Assembly: GCA_964474455.1 (NCBI GenBank)
Contig: CAYYSU010000001.1
Span: 62,001-126,000, forward strand
Origin: BM520 sp964474455
GTDB taxonomy: Bacteria; Bacteroidota; Bacteroidia; Bacteroidales; BM520
DNA length: 64,000 nt
Direction: 5' to 3'
The notes below the pieces were generated by a model, which did not search any database, was not told the origin of the DNA, and saw only the letters and a list, made by a program, of their open reading frames with translations. Positions 17,112 through 25,709 of this stretch are shown piece by piece. The position numbers and the translations under genes were made by a program. How positions within the stretch are numbered: the stretch's first letter is position 1; every line of letters begins with the position of its first letter.

Positions 17112-18968
17112 CTACGCTCCCATTAACTCCTCTACTCTGTTATCCTCGATGCGCAGGTTATCAATGATAAAAAGCTGTCTGTCAGGAGTGTTTTTTCCCA
17201 TATAGAATGATAACAATTCTGCGATCTGCGAAGAGGAATGCAGAAGTACCGGCTCTAATCTTATCTTGGAGCCAATAAAATGTTTAAACTCCCCAGGAGA
17301 GATTTCACCAAGACCTTTGAATCGTGTTATCTCAGGATTTTTTCCCAGTTTAGCGATGGCTTCATATCGTTCAATATCAGAGTAACAATAGATGGTTTCC
17401 TTTTTATTTCTTACTCTGAAAAGCGGTGTTTGTAAGATATAAATATGCCCGCTTTTTACAAGATCAGGATAGAACTGAAGGAAGAAAGTAAGCAACAGCA
17501 AACGGATATGCATACCATCAACATCAGCATCTGTGGCTATAACGATGTTATTGTAGCGTAAACCGTCAAGACCATCTTCAATATTCAGCGCTGTTTGAAG
17601 CAGGTTGAATTCATCATTCTGATAAACAATTTTTTTTGATTGGCCGTAGCTGTTAAGAGGTTTACCCCGTAGGCTAAAGACAGCCTGGGTATTCACATCA
17701 CGTGATTTTGTGATAGATCCGGAGGCAGAATCTCCCTCTGTAATAAACAGTGTTGAGTCGAGCCTTTTTTCGTGATTTGTATTGTAATGAACGCGGCAGT
17801 CACGAAGTTTTTTATTGTGCAGGCTGGCTTTTTTAACACTCTCCTTGGCAATTTTTTTTATCCCGGCAATTTCTTTACGCTCCTTTTCAGATTGAACAAT
17901 TTTTTTAAGTAAAGAGTCCGCCGTTTCAGGATTCATGTGCAGGAAGTCATCAAGGTTTTTTTGAATTATCGAGCTTACATAACTTCTGATGGTTTGACCC
18001 TTTGGCTCTATATGTGTTGAGCCTAGCTTTGTTTTTGTTTGAGATTCAAAAACCGGCTCCTGGACTTTAATGCTCACGGCACCAATTATTGACTGCCTGA
18101 TGTCGCTGGTGTCGAAATCTTTTTTGAGATGATCTTTTATGGTGCGTGCTACTGCCTCTTTAAATGCCGAGAGATGTGTTCCTCCGGAGGTAGTATGCTG
18201 GCCGTTTACAAACGAGTAATACTCTTCTACATACTGATGCGCGGAGTGAGTAATTGCAAACTCAAATTCATCATCCTTAATATGTATTATTGGATACACT
18301 ACAGGATTCCCGTTAATGTTTTTTTCCAGAAGATCCAATAGCCCGTTTTTACTTTGGAATTTTTTGCCATTGAAATTTATTACGAGCCCTGTATTGAGAT
18401 AGCAGTAGTTCCAAAGAAGTTTTTCGATATATTCATGAATGAAACGGTAGTTGCCAAAGATCTCTTCATCAGGGATAAAAGTTATTTTGGTGCCGTTTTT
18501 TTCCGGGCAAAGCTGGATCTTCTCTTCAGTAGTAACCTCTCCCTGGGAGAATACCACAATTTTTGTCTCTCCGTCGCGAATAGCTTGTGCTTTGAAGTAT
18601 GAAGAGAGGGCGTTAACAGCTTTCGATCCAACCCCGTTGAGCCCAACGGATTTCTTAAAGACCTTGGAGTCGTATTTGGCGCCAGTATTAATGCGGCTTA
18701 CACACTCTACCAGTTTGCCCAAGGGAATACCCCGGCCGTAGTCGCGGATGATTACAGTATTATTATCAATTGTTAGCTCAATCTCTTTTCCATGCCCCAT
18801 CATAAATTCATCTATGGAGTTGTCAATAATCTCTTTTATAAGGACATAGATACCGTCATCCTGCGAAGCACCATCTCCCAGTTTACCAATGTACATACCG
18901 GGACGCAGCCTGATATGTTCATTCCACTTCAGGGATTTTATGCTATCATCTGTGTATTTCTCACTCAT
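17112..18968 (-). CDS. parE: DNA topoisomerase IV subunit B
   Basis: This is the ATPase/TOPRIM subunit of a type IIA topoisomerase that decatenates daughter chromosomes with ParC. The GHKL ATPase has EIIDNSIDEF near residue 43, RDYGRGIP and GLNGVGSKAVNAL. The TOPRIM motif EGDSASGS lies near residue 411, where most relatives read EGDSAGGS, followed by PLRGKPLN and the DADVDGMHIR metal site. At 618 residues it fits ParE better than GyrB. The frame is open 15 codons further upstream, but I chose ATG at 18968 because a -7 promoter box lies inside that extension. No parC is adjacent. Confidence 0.93.
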   Translation of the reverse strand: MSEKYTDDSIKSLKWNEHIRLRPGMYIGKLGDGASQDDGIYVLIKEIIDNSIDEFMMGHGKEIELTIDNNTVIIRDYGRGIPLGKLVECVSRINTGAKYDSKVFKKSVGLNGVGSKAVNALSSYFKAQAIRDGETKIVVFSQGEVTTEEKIQLCPEKNGTKITFIPDEEIFGNYRFIHEYIEKLLWNYCYLNTGLVINFNGKKFQSKNGLLDLLEKNINGNPVVYPIIHIKDDEFEFAITHSAHQYVEEYYSFVNGQHTTSGGTHLSAFKEAVARTIKDHLKKDFDTSDIRQSIIGAVSIKVQEPVFESQTKTKLGSTHIEPKGQTIRSYVSSIIQKNLDDFLHMNPETADSLLKKIVQSEKERKEIAGIKKIAKESVKKASLHNKKLRDCRVHYNTNHEKRLDSTLFITEGDSASGSITKSRDVNTQAVFSLRGKPLNSYGQSKKIVYQNDEFNLLQTALNIEDGLDGLRYNNIVIATDADVDGMHIRLLLLTFFLQFYPDLVKSGHIYILQTPLFRVRNKKETIYCYSDIERYEAIAKLGKNPEITRFKGLGEISPGEFKHFIGSKIRLEPVLLHSSSQIAELLSFYMGKNTPDRQLFIIDNLRIEDNRVEELMGA

Positions 18969-18983
18969 AGTATCTATTTTTTG

Positions 18984-18991
18984 CAAAATTA
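18984..18991 (-). promoter_or_regulatory. -7 promoter box for parE
   Basis: The minus strand reads TAATTTTG, matching TAnnTTTG, 16 nt upstream of the ATG at 18968. Its position within the longer open frame argues against the upstream start at 19013. Confidence 0.55.
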
Positions 18992-19065
18992 TTAGATATA
19001 GCCAATACTCCATGCATTGGCATAAAAACTTATTAAGAAAAAGGTGTTAATTATTGCGCTGTTCT

Positions 19066-20586
19066 TTAGCTGTTCAACTGTTTTACCATTTGAAATGCTT
19101 CTCCCATATTAGTGATGATGTCGGAGGCAATAAGCGAATCCTGACCAACCTCTTCCGCAGCAATATCTCCGGCAAGGCCATGGAGAAACACTCCAATTAT
19201 ACATGCCTCCAGTGCTGAATATCCTCTGGTTTTAAGGCCAAGCAAAACTCCTGTTAATACATCTCCACTTCCTCCTGTTGCCATGCCCGGGTTGCCGGTA
19301 CTGTTGAAGTAGGCTTTCCCGTCGGGAGTCGTTATGGAGGTATGCGCTCCTTTAAGAATCACATAACAACCATATTTTACAGAGAACTCAATCTGCTTGG
19401 TGTGTCGCTCAAAGTTATTGGCAGAATTACCCGTAAGCCGTGTGAATTCTTTGGGATGTGGCGTGAAGATGCTGTTGGCAGGAATGAACGAAAGCCATGT
19501 TTTGTTCTCGCCAAGGATATTAATGGCATCAGCATCGAAGATCAACGGAATTTTACTCTCCTGAATAAGCAGTTTTAATGTATTGGCGGTCTGTTTATCC
19601 TTACCTAACCCCGGACCGATAGCAACAGCATTATACATTGATATATCCGGCATGGTAGAGAAGTGATTTTTGTCATCATCGATACTACACATAACCTCGG
19701 GGAGCGCTGTTTGCATCACGCTGCAGCATTGCGATGGCACATGAGCAGTAATCAATCCTGCTCCGCTGCGTAATGCACCGTGTGCTGCGAGTACTGCGGC
19801 GCCCATCTTACTTCTGCTGCCTGCAATTAGCAACCCATGACCATAAACACCCTTGTGATCGAATTTTTGACGGGTGCGCATAAGGAGTTTGCAGAATTCA
19901 CTCTCAATAAAAAAGTTATCTGTATCTGTCTTATGAATAAACTCCGGATGAAGCCCGATAGGAAGTACCTCCCAAGCACCAAGGTATCTGTCGTTCTCAG
20001 CAAAAAAAAACGAAAATTTGGGGAATTGAAATGTCAAAGTGAAAGCAGCTTGAATCACGGCACCGTCAACATCCAGGTTGCTGTGATCACAGAACAACCC
20101 TGAAGGTACATCTACAGCAACAGTAAAAGCGTTACTCGAATTGATGTGCTCAATAACTTTGGATACAAATCCTTGCGCCCCACGGGAAAGTCCGGATCCA
20201 AATATGGCATCAACAATAATGTCGGACTGATGAAGCTCCGGCATTTCATCTTCTGAAGTGAGGATTATAACATCAGCACCGGGAAGATTCTTTAGCCTGA
20301 GAAGGTTTGCATCACATGAAGGAGAAAGGCTTTCGGAATATTTAACCAACCAGGTATGAACAGTATATCCCTTTTGTATTAATAGGCGTGACAGTGCCAA
20401 CCCGTCTCCACCATTATTTCCTGTCCCACAAAAAATATGAATGTTACTATCCTCTTCTATATGGTTTGTAAACCAGATAAATATTTGTGTGGCAGCACGT
20501 TCCATTAATTCCAGATCGCTGATGGGTTCATGGTCAATAGTATATTTATCAGCTTCGCGGATTTTTTCAACAGGTAATATTTTCAT
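19066..20586 (-). CDS. nnr: Bifunctional NAD(P)HX epimerase / ADP-dependent NAD(P)HX dehydratase
   Basis: This 506-residue fusion repairs hydrated NADH and NADPH. The N-terminal YjeF_N epimerase (residues 1 to about 220) has GTGNNGGDGLALSRLL near residue 55 and VDAIFGSGLSRG. The C-terminal ribokinase-like dehydratase (about 235-505) has GPGLGKDKQ and the anion-hole motif TGGSGDVLTGVLLGL near residue 440. Domain order and length are normal. It is transcribed alone from a -7 box 23 nt upstream, divergent from the M13 peptidase. Confidence 0.96.
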   Translation of the reverse strand: MKILPVEKIREADKYTIDHEPISDLELMERAATQIFIWFTNHIEEDSNIHIFCGTGNNGGDGLALSRLLIQKGYTVHTWLVKYSESLSPSCDANLLRLKNLPGADVIILTSEDEMPELHQSDIIVDAIFGSGLSRGAQGFVSKVIEHINSSNAFTVAVDVPSGLFCDHSNLDVDGAVIQAAFTLTFQFPKFSFFFAENDRYLGAWEVLPIGLHPEFIHKTDTDNFFIESEFCKLLMRTRQKFDHKGVYGHGLLIAGSRSKMGAAVLAAHGALRSGAGLITAHVPSQCCSVMQTALPEVMCSIDDDKNHFSTMPDISMYNAVAIGPGLGKDKQTANTLKLLIQESKIPLIFDADAINILGENKTWLSFIPANSIFTPHPKEFTRLTGNSANNFERHTKQIEFSVKYGCYVILKGAHTSITTPDGKAYFNSTGNPGMATGGSGDVLTGVLLGLKTRGYSALEACIIGVFLHGLAGDIAAEEVGQDSLIASDIITNMGEAFQMVKQLNS

Positions 20587-20608
20587 CTTATTTTTTCTTT
20601 GCTTATGA

Positions 20609-20616
20609 CAAAGGTA
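20609..20616 (-). promoter_or_regulatory. -7 promoter box for nnr
   Basis: The minus strand reads TACCTTTG (TAnnTTTG), 23 nt upstream of the nnr start. It is paired divergently with an identical box on the plus strand at 20658-20665. Confidence 0.6.
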
Positions 20617-20657
20617 ATGTTTTTAAATAAGAGAGCGCTGTCATAAAATCGTTTTCA

Positions 20658-20665
20658 TACCTTTG
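20658..20665 (+). promoter_or_regulatory. -7 promoter box for the M13 peptidase/hydE/rlmD operon
   Basis: TACCTTTG matches TAnnTTTG, 21 nt before the ATG at 20687. It overlaps the TTG at 20663 that would otherwise be a possible start, so the ATG is preferred. Confidence 0.6.
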
Positions 20666-20686
20666 TCAAAATCAAAAATATCGATA

Positions 20687-22714
20687 ATGAAAATAAAAAT
20701 CATTGCCCTGTTTGTTTTGGGCGCTATATTGAGTTTAGGAATGATAAGATGTACTAATATGAATGCACAAAATAATGCAATAGATCCTGCTAATCTGGAT
20801 CTTTCCATATCGCCAAAAGCTGATTTTTATCAGTATGCCAATGGAGGATGGATGGCGAACAACCCTTTGCCAAACGACAGATCACGTTATGGTAGCTTTG
20901 ATGAGCTCGCTGATAAAGGTGACCAACAAGTGAAACAGATCTTTGACGAGCTAAAAACCCAGACCTTTGAACCCGGTACAAACGGGAAGAAAATATCTGA
21001 TTTTTACGCCTCAGGCATGAATCAGGATGCTGTTAACAATCAAGGCTTTGATGGTATAAAAATATATCTTAATGGTATTAACAATATTAAAACAGTTGAA
21101 GATCTGCAGATTATGATCACTCGTCTGTTTCATGACGGAATAAATCCTGTTTTCTATATCTATGGTGATGCGGACAGTAAAAACTCTGATATTATGGTGG
21201 CTCACTTTCGTCAGGGTGGGCTGGGAATGCCCGATCGTGATTACTATCTTAAAGGTGATGATCGTTCTGTAGCTGTTCGTAAAGCCTACAAAACATATGT
21301 TTCTAAAGGATTTGAGCTTGTGGGGGATAAGAATGCTGTTGAAAGAATGGAACAGGTGCTGGCTTTTGAAACGCGCCTGGCAGAAATTTCACGCTCTCGT
21401 GAAGACCTTCGTGATCCCATGGCAAATTACAACCCTGTGAATCTTGAAGAGCTGAATAGTGAATATCCTGCTTTTAACTGGAATCTTTTCTTTGCCCGCA
21501 TGTATCTTTCTGATCCCGGTAAGGTTATCGTCGGACAGCCGGAATTTATGACCGAATTTAATAATATGCTCAGCGATACTGATTTGGATGAATGGAAGAG
21601 CTATCTGACCTTTAGGGTAATAGGTAGCACTGCGTCATATCTTTCTGAGCCTTTTGAAGCTGCCCGCTTCAACTTTTATGGAAAAGCCCTTCAGGGACAA
21701 CCTGAGATGTTGCCTCGTTGGAAAAGAGTCCTGAACACTACATCCGGATATATGGATGAGGCTGTGGGACAGCTATACGTTGAGAAATTCTTCCCCCCGG
21801 AAGCCAAAGAACGAATGATTGTTTTGATAGATAACCTTAAGAAAGCCTTTGCTATACGGATTGAAAATCTCGAATGGATGGAAGATGCCACAAAAACCAA
21901 AGCATTGGCAAAATTGCAATCCATGCGGGTAAAAGTGGGATATCCTGATACATGGAGATCCTATGAAGCTCTCGATATTACTGCCGGATCATATGTTGAG
22001 AATGTTATTAGTGCGCGGCGCTTTGAAGTGAAGTACGAAATGGAGAAAATTAACAAGCCTGTTGACAAGGAAGAGTGGCATATGCCTCCACAGATGGTGA
22101 ATGCTTATTACAGCCCCAATGGTAACGAGATTGTTTTCCCTGCGGCTATACTCCAACCACCATTTTTCTTTATGGATGCCGATGACGCTGTTAATTATGG
22201 TGCCATAGGTGTTGTGATAGGCCACGAAATGACGCATGGATTTGATGACCAGGGACGTAAGTATGATCTTGAAGGTAACCTGAACGACTGGTGGTTGGAA
22301 AATGACTCAAAGCGTTTTGAAGAGAGAACTCAGAAGCTTGTGGATCTCTATAATGAATTTATTGTTCTGGATACTGTTCATGCCAATGGTATTCTTACCC
22401 TGGGTGAGAATATCGCTGATCTTGGTGGTCTTAATATCTCATATCACGCCTTGCAACTGGCACTCTCAGGTGATGAGATAGAAATTGCAGGGTTTACTTC
22501 CGAGCAGCGGTTCTTCCTTGCTTATGCTCATGTGTGGGGTCAGAATATTCGTGACGAAGAGATCCTCAGAAGAACAAAAGTGGATGTGCACTCGTTAGGT
22601 GAGTTCAGAGTAAATGGTCCTCTTCCTAATATGCCTGAATTCTACGCTGCCTTTGATATTAAGAAAGGAGATGCGATGTTCATGGATGAAGAGAAACGTG
22701 CTTATATTTGGTAA
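20687..22714 (+). CDS. M13 family metallopeptidase (neprilysin/PepO-like)
   Basis: From the ATG at 20687 this is a 675-residue zinc endopeptidase. The HExxH site is GHEMTHGFDDQG with the first His at residue 513. The downstream glutamate ligand is in ENIADLGGLN near residue 575, and the late R-x-D-x-HS-like stretch KVDVHSLGEFRVNG fits the family. An N-terminal hydrophobic segment with a nearby Cys (MIRC) points to export, though the lipobox is not canonical. The peptidase should degrade oligopeptides in the periplasm or at the surface. The hydE start follows its stop by 15 nt with a strong ribosome-binding site between. Confidence 0.95.
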   Translation: MKIKIIALFVLGAILSLGMIRCTNMNAQNNAIDPANLDLSISPKADFYQYANGGWMANNPLPNDRSRYGSFDELADKGDQQVKQIFDELKTQTFEPGTNGKKISDFYASGMNQDAVNNQGFDGIKIYLNGINNIKTVEDLQIMITRLFHDGINPVFYIYGDADSKNSDIMVAHFRQGGLGMPDRDYYLKGDDRSVAVRKAYKTYVSKGFELVGDKNAVERMEQVLAFETRLAEISRSREDLRDPMANYNPVNLEELNSEYPAFNWNLFFARMYLSDPGKVIVGQPEFMTEFNNMLSDTDLDEWKSYLTFRVIGSTASYLSEPFEAARFNFYGKALQGQPEMLPRWKRVLNTTSGYMDEAVGQLYVEKFFPPEAKERMIVLIDNLKKAFAIRIENLEWMEDATKTKALAKLQSMRVKVGYPDTWRSYEALDITAGSYVENVISARRFEVKYEMEKINKPVDKEEWHMPPQMVNAYYSPNGNEIVFPAAILQPPFFFMDADDAVNYGAIGVVIGHEMTHGFDDQGRKYDLEGNLNDWWLENDSKRFEERTQKLVDLYNEFIVLDTVHANGILTLGENIADLGGLNISYHALQLALSGDEIEIAGFTSEQRFFLAYAHVWGQNIRDEEILRRTKVDVHSLGEFRVNGPLPNMPEFYAAFDIKKGDAMFMDEEKRAYIW

Positions 22715-22716
22715 AG

Positions 22717-22725
22717 AAAAGGAGG
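22717..22725 (+). promoter_or_regulatory. Strong Shine-Dalgarno site before hydE
   Basis: AAAAGGAGG ends 4 nt before the GTG start of hydE. Shine-Dalgarno sequences this strong are rare in Bacteroidota and I see no other comparable one in this window. It supports the GTG at 22730 as the true start. Confidence 0.65.
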
Positions 22726-22729
22726 TTTT

Positions 22730-23800
22730 GTGATAGATCTTAGAAAAAAAGAGTTTTCCCGTGATGAGCTGATACAGCTTCTTAATACTCCTCTGGACGA
22801 AGCTCAGGAATTATTTGATAATGCTTTGGCAATAAAAAAAGAAACTCTCGGGGATGAAGTCTATTTCAGAGGGCTGTTGGAGTTTTCCAATAAATGCTCC
22901 AAAAACTGCCACTACTGTGGAGTGCGTGGTGGAAGAAAGAATCTTCATCGTTACGAAATTACTGATGAAGATATCCGAAGTGCAGCACGCTTTGCTGTGG
23001 AGAATGATTTTGCTTCAATGATTATTCAGGCCGGTGAGCGGACCAATAAAACTTTCATCGACAGAATTACCCGTGCTCTGGATATTATTATGGAAGAGTC
23101 GAATAATAATATGGGAATAACTCTTTCGCTGGGAGAGCAAAGCGAAGATGTATTTAGAAAATGGCGGGATCATGGCGCTGCAAGGTATCTTCTGCGTATC
23201 GAAAGCTCCAACAGAGAGCTGTATGAAAAAATTCATCCTGTGGATAAACTTCATGCGTATGAAAAACGTATTAAAGGATTAGAGCTGTTGCAGAAAACCG
23301 GATACCAGGTTGGAACAGGCGTGATGATAGGACTCCCTTTTCAAACAGTGGAAGATCTTGCCGATGATCTGCTGTTTTTTAAGAAAATGGATATCGATAT
23401 GTTTGGTATGGGACCCTATATCGAACATGAAGAGACGCCACTATATCAGTATCGCCATCTGTTGCCGCCTCCCGAAGAACGTTTCTGGATGTCAATTAAG
23501 ATGATAGCAGTGCTGCGTTTAATGGTTAATGATGCTAATATGGCGGCAACAACGGCTATGCAGACTATCTACCCCGGAGGCCGTGAGAAAGCAATGCTGG
23601 CAGGTGCCAATGTCATTATGCCTAACCTTACTCCGGTGAAATATCGGGAGGATTATCTGCTGTATGAAAACAAACCAGGACTGGAACAGGAAAAAGAAGA
23701 TACTGTATCTTATCTGGAAGAGATAATAACAGGCTTGGGGCTAAAGGTTGGTTACGGCAAAAAAGGTGATCCCTTACATTTTTTTAATAGGAATAAATAA
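22730..23800 (+). CDS. hydE: [FeFe]-hydrogenase H-cluster radical SAM maturase HydE
   Basis: This 356-residue radical SAM enzyme starts at GTG behind a strong ribosome-binding site. The cluster motif is CSKNCHYC (C-x3-C-x2-C) near residue 60, followed by GVRGGRKNLHRYEIT. VGTGVMIGLPFQTVEDLADD near residue 200 and GMGPYIEHEETPL are typical of HydE rather than of biotin synthase or PylB. HydE acts with HydF and HydG to build the diiron subcluster of [FeFe]-hydrogenase. None of those partners, nor a hydrogenase, is in the window. It is followed 4 nt later by rlmD. Confidence 0.85.
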   Translation: MIDLRKKEFSRDELIQLLNTPLDEAQELFDNALAIKKETLGDEVYFRGLLEFSNKCSKNCHYCGVRGGRKNLHRYEITDEDIRSAARFAVENDFASMIIQAGERTNKTFIDRITRALDIIMEESNNNMGITLSLGEQSEDVFRKWRDHGAARYLLRIESSNRELYEKIHPVDKLHAYEKRIKGLELLQKTGYQVGTGVMIGLPFQTVEDLADDLLFFKKMDIDMFGMGPYIEHEETPLYQYRHLLPPPEERFWMSIKMIAVLRLMVNDANMAATTAMQTIYPGGREKAMLAGANVIMPNLTPVKYREDYLLYENKPGLEQEKEDTVSYLEEIITGLGLKVGYGKKGDPLHFFNRNK

Positions 23801-23804
23801 AAAT

Positions 23805-25217
23805 ATGGGAAGAAAAAGACCGTTTCCACTTTTGGAAAATGTTGAAATACTGGATGCCGGCGCTGAAGGTAAAGCTGTGGCACGATTTGAAAATATGGTG
23901 GTATTTGTGCCCTGGGCAGCACCCGGCGATGTGGTAGATATACAGGTGACAAAAAAGAAAAAACAATTCTATGAAGGCAGGATAGTGAAATATCACTCAT
24001 GCTCTCCTCTGAGAATTGAACCTTTTTGCTCTCACTACGGATTGTGTGGAGGATGCAAGTGGCAGCACCTGGGATATGAAGATCAATTGAAATTTAAGCA
24101 GAAGCAGGTCATAGATAACTTCTCACGAATTGGTAAGTTCGATTTCCCGGAAATAAATACCATTATACCATCGAAAAACACACAATATTACAGGAATAAG
24201 CTGGAGTTTACCTTTTCTGACTTTAAATGGATGGTGGGTGATAAGTTTACTCACAAAGAACCCGGAGAACGAAATCTCAATGGACTTGGCTTTCACCTCC
24301 CGGGACTCTACGACAGAATAGTTGATATTGATCATTGTTATCTACAGCCGGAACCTTCCAACAAAATAAGAAATGCCGTTCGCAACTTTGCCATAGAAAA
24401 TAATATCACCTTCTATAATGTGAAAAAGCAGGAAGGATATCTCAGGAATCTTCTTATCCGCAACTCTTCGGAAGGTGATATAATGGTAATACTGGTGGTA
24501 AAAGATGATGAACCGGAATGGTTGCAGTCTATTCTGAATCATCTCAAAGAGAGTTTCCTGCAAATATCATCACTGATGTATGTTATCAATGGCAAGAAAA
24601 ACGACGATATCACAGATCAGGATGTGATCTGTTTCTGCGGAAAAGATCATATGATTGAAGAGATGGAAGGTCTCAGGTTTAAGGTAGGTCCAAAATCCTT
24701 CTATCAGACTAACCGTGATCAGGCTTATGAGTTGTATAAAACAGCCCGTGATTTTGCTGCACTTACAGGGCGGGAGAGGGTTTATGATCTCTACACCGGA
24801 ACAGGTACTATCGCTAATTTTATTGCAAAACAGGCTTCTGAAGTTATTGGTGTTGAATATGTCGAATCAGCCATTGCTGATGCTAAAGTAAATTCCAAAA
24901 TCAATGGTATTGATAATACTGCTTTTTTTGCCGGTGATATGGCCAAAGTACTCAATGAAGAGTTTATTGAAGCCAATGGTCGCCCTGACGTGATTATTAC
25001 AGACCCTCCCCGGGCAGGAATGCATGAAAAGGTTGTAAGTCAGATGATTAAAGCTCGACCAGACCGTATTGTGTATGTTAGTTGTAATCCTGCGACACAG
25101 GCTCGTGACATCACACTGATGGATGAGTTTTATAAAGTTGAAAAGGTGCAGCCGATGGATATGTTTCCGCATACACACCATGTGGAAAATGTGGCTCTGT
25201 TATCGTTAAGAAAGTAG
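23805..25217 (+). CDS. rlmD: 23S rRNA (uracil-5-)-methyltransferase, RlmD/RumA type
   Basis: From ATG at 23805 this is a 470-residue SAM-dependent RNA methyltransferase. An N-terminal TRAM domain (EGKAVARFENMVVFVPWAAP) is followed by a [4Fe-4S] motif with cysteines in FCSHYGLCGGC near residue 80. The C-terminal Rossmann domain has DLYTGTGTIANF, ITDPPRAGM and the catalytic cysteine in YVSCNPAT. It methylates a uridine of 23S rRNA; the exact position could be that of RlmD or RlmCD. The upstream extension to 23748 overlaps hydE and is not used. Its 3' end overlaps the convergent aroK 3' end by 12 nt. Confidence 0.93.
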   Translation: MGRKRPFPLLENVEILDAGAEGKAVARFENMVVFVPWAAPGDVVDIQVTKKKKQFYEGRIVKYHSCSPLRIEPFCSHYGLCGGCKWQHLGYEDQLKFKQKQVIDNFSRIGKFDFPEINTIIPSKNTQYYRNKLEFTFSDFKWMVGDKFTHKEPGERNLNGLGFHLPGLYDRIVDIDHCYLQPEPSNKIRNAVRNFAIENNITFYNVKKQEGYLRNLLIRNSSEGDIMVILVVKDDEPEWLQSILNHLKESFLQISSLMYVINGKKNDDITDQDVICFCGKDHMIEEMEGLRFKVGPKSFYQTNRDQAYELYKTARDFAALTGRERVYDLYTGTGTIANFIAKQASEVIGVEYVESAIADAKVNSKINGIDNTAFFAGDMAKVLNEEFIEANGRPDVIITDPPRAGMHEKVVSQMIKARPDRIVYVSCNPATQARDITLMDEFYKVEKVQPMDMFPHTHHVENVALLSLRK

Positions 25218-25709
25218 AGTGATAACCCTTTTTGCTAAAGCAGAAATGTCAACGGAGAGTCCATTGATAATCTCTTTGGATTGTAGATAGTATCTCTCCC
25301 GCTCCTGCAAATGTGTGATAATAAAAGATTCGGGATCAGGTTGATTATCCAGCAAAGGGCGTGCTTTCTTGGCATGTATGAGTCTTGAGTACAGCGCCCT
25401 TGGTGGCATCCTTAAATAAATGGTGTGACCGTTATTATTCATCCATTTCATGTTTTCGTAATAACAAGGTGTGCCTCCTCCTGTGCTGATTATCATGTCT
25501 CTATTGATATCAAAAGAGCGGAGTAACTTGCTCTCCTTTTTTCTGAACTCCTCTTCACCAAAAAGTTTGAAATATTCTGAGATGGACATATTCTCTTGCT
25601 CTTCAAACAGAACGTCAAGATCTAAAAACTCTACACCTGTTACGTTGGACAGCCTCTTTCCAACGGTAGATTTCCCACTACCCATATATCCTGTAAGGAA
25701 TATTTTCAT
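25206..25709 (-). CDS. aroK: Shikimate kinase
   Basis: This 167-residue enzyme phosphorylates shikimate in aromatic amino acid synthesis. The P-loop is GYMGSGKSTVGKRL at residue 7; the shikimate-binding aspartate is in LDLDVLFEEQE near residue 32, and STGGGTPCY is near residue 76. Length is normal. Its ATG shares bases with the TGA of the large sensor kinase gene upstream (ATGA), so translation of the two is coupled. This is an unusual partner for a biosynthetic gene. Confidence 0.96.
   Translation of the reverse strand: MKIFLTGYMGSGKSTVGKRLSNVTGVEFLDLDVLFEEQENMSISEYFKLFGEEEFRKKESKLLRSFDINRDMIISTGGGTPCYYENMKWMNNNGHTIYLRMPPRALYSRLIHAKKARPLLDNQPDPESFIITHLQERERYYLQSKEIINGLSVDISALAKRVITLLS

Noticed and set aside
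18969..19013. N-terminal extension of parE
   Set aside because: A -7 promoter box lies inside it and the conserved family start is at 18968.
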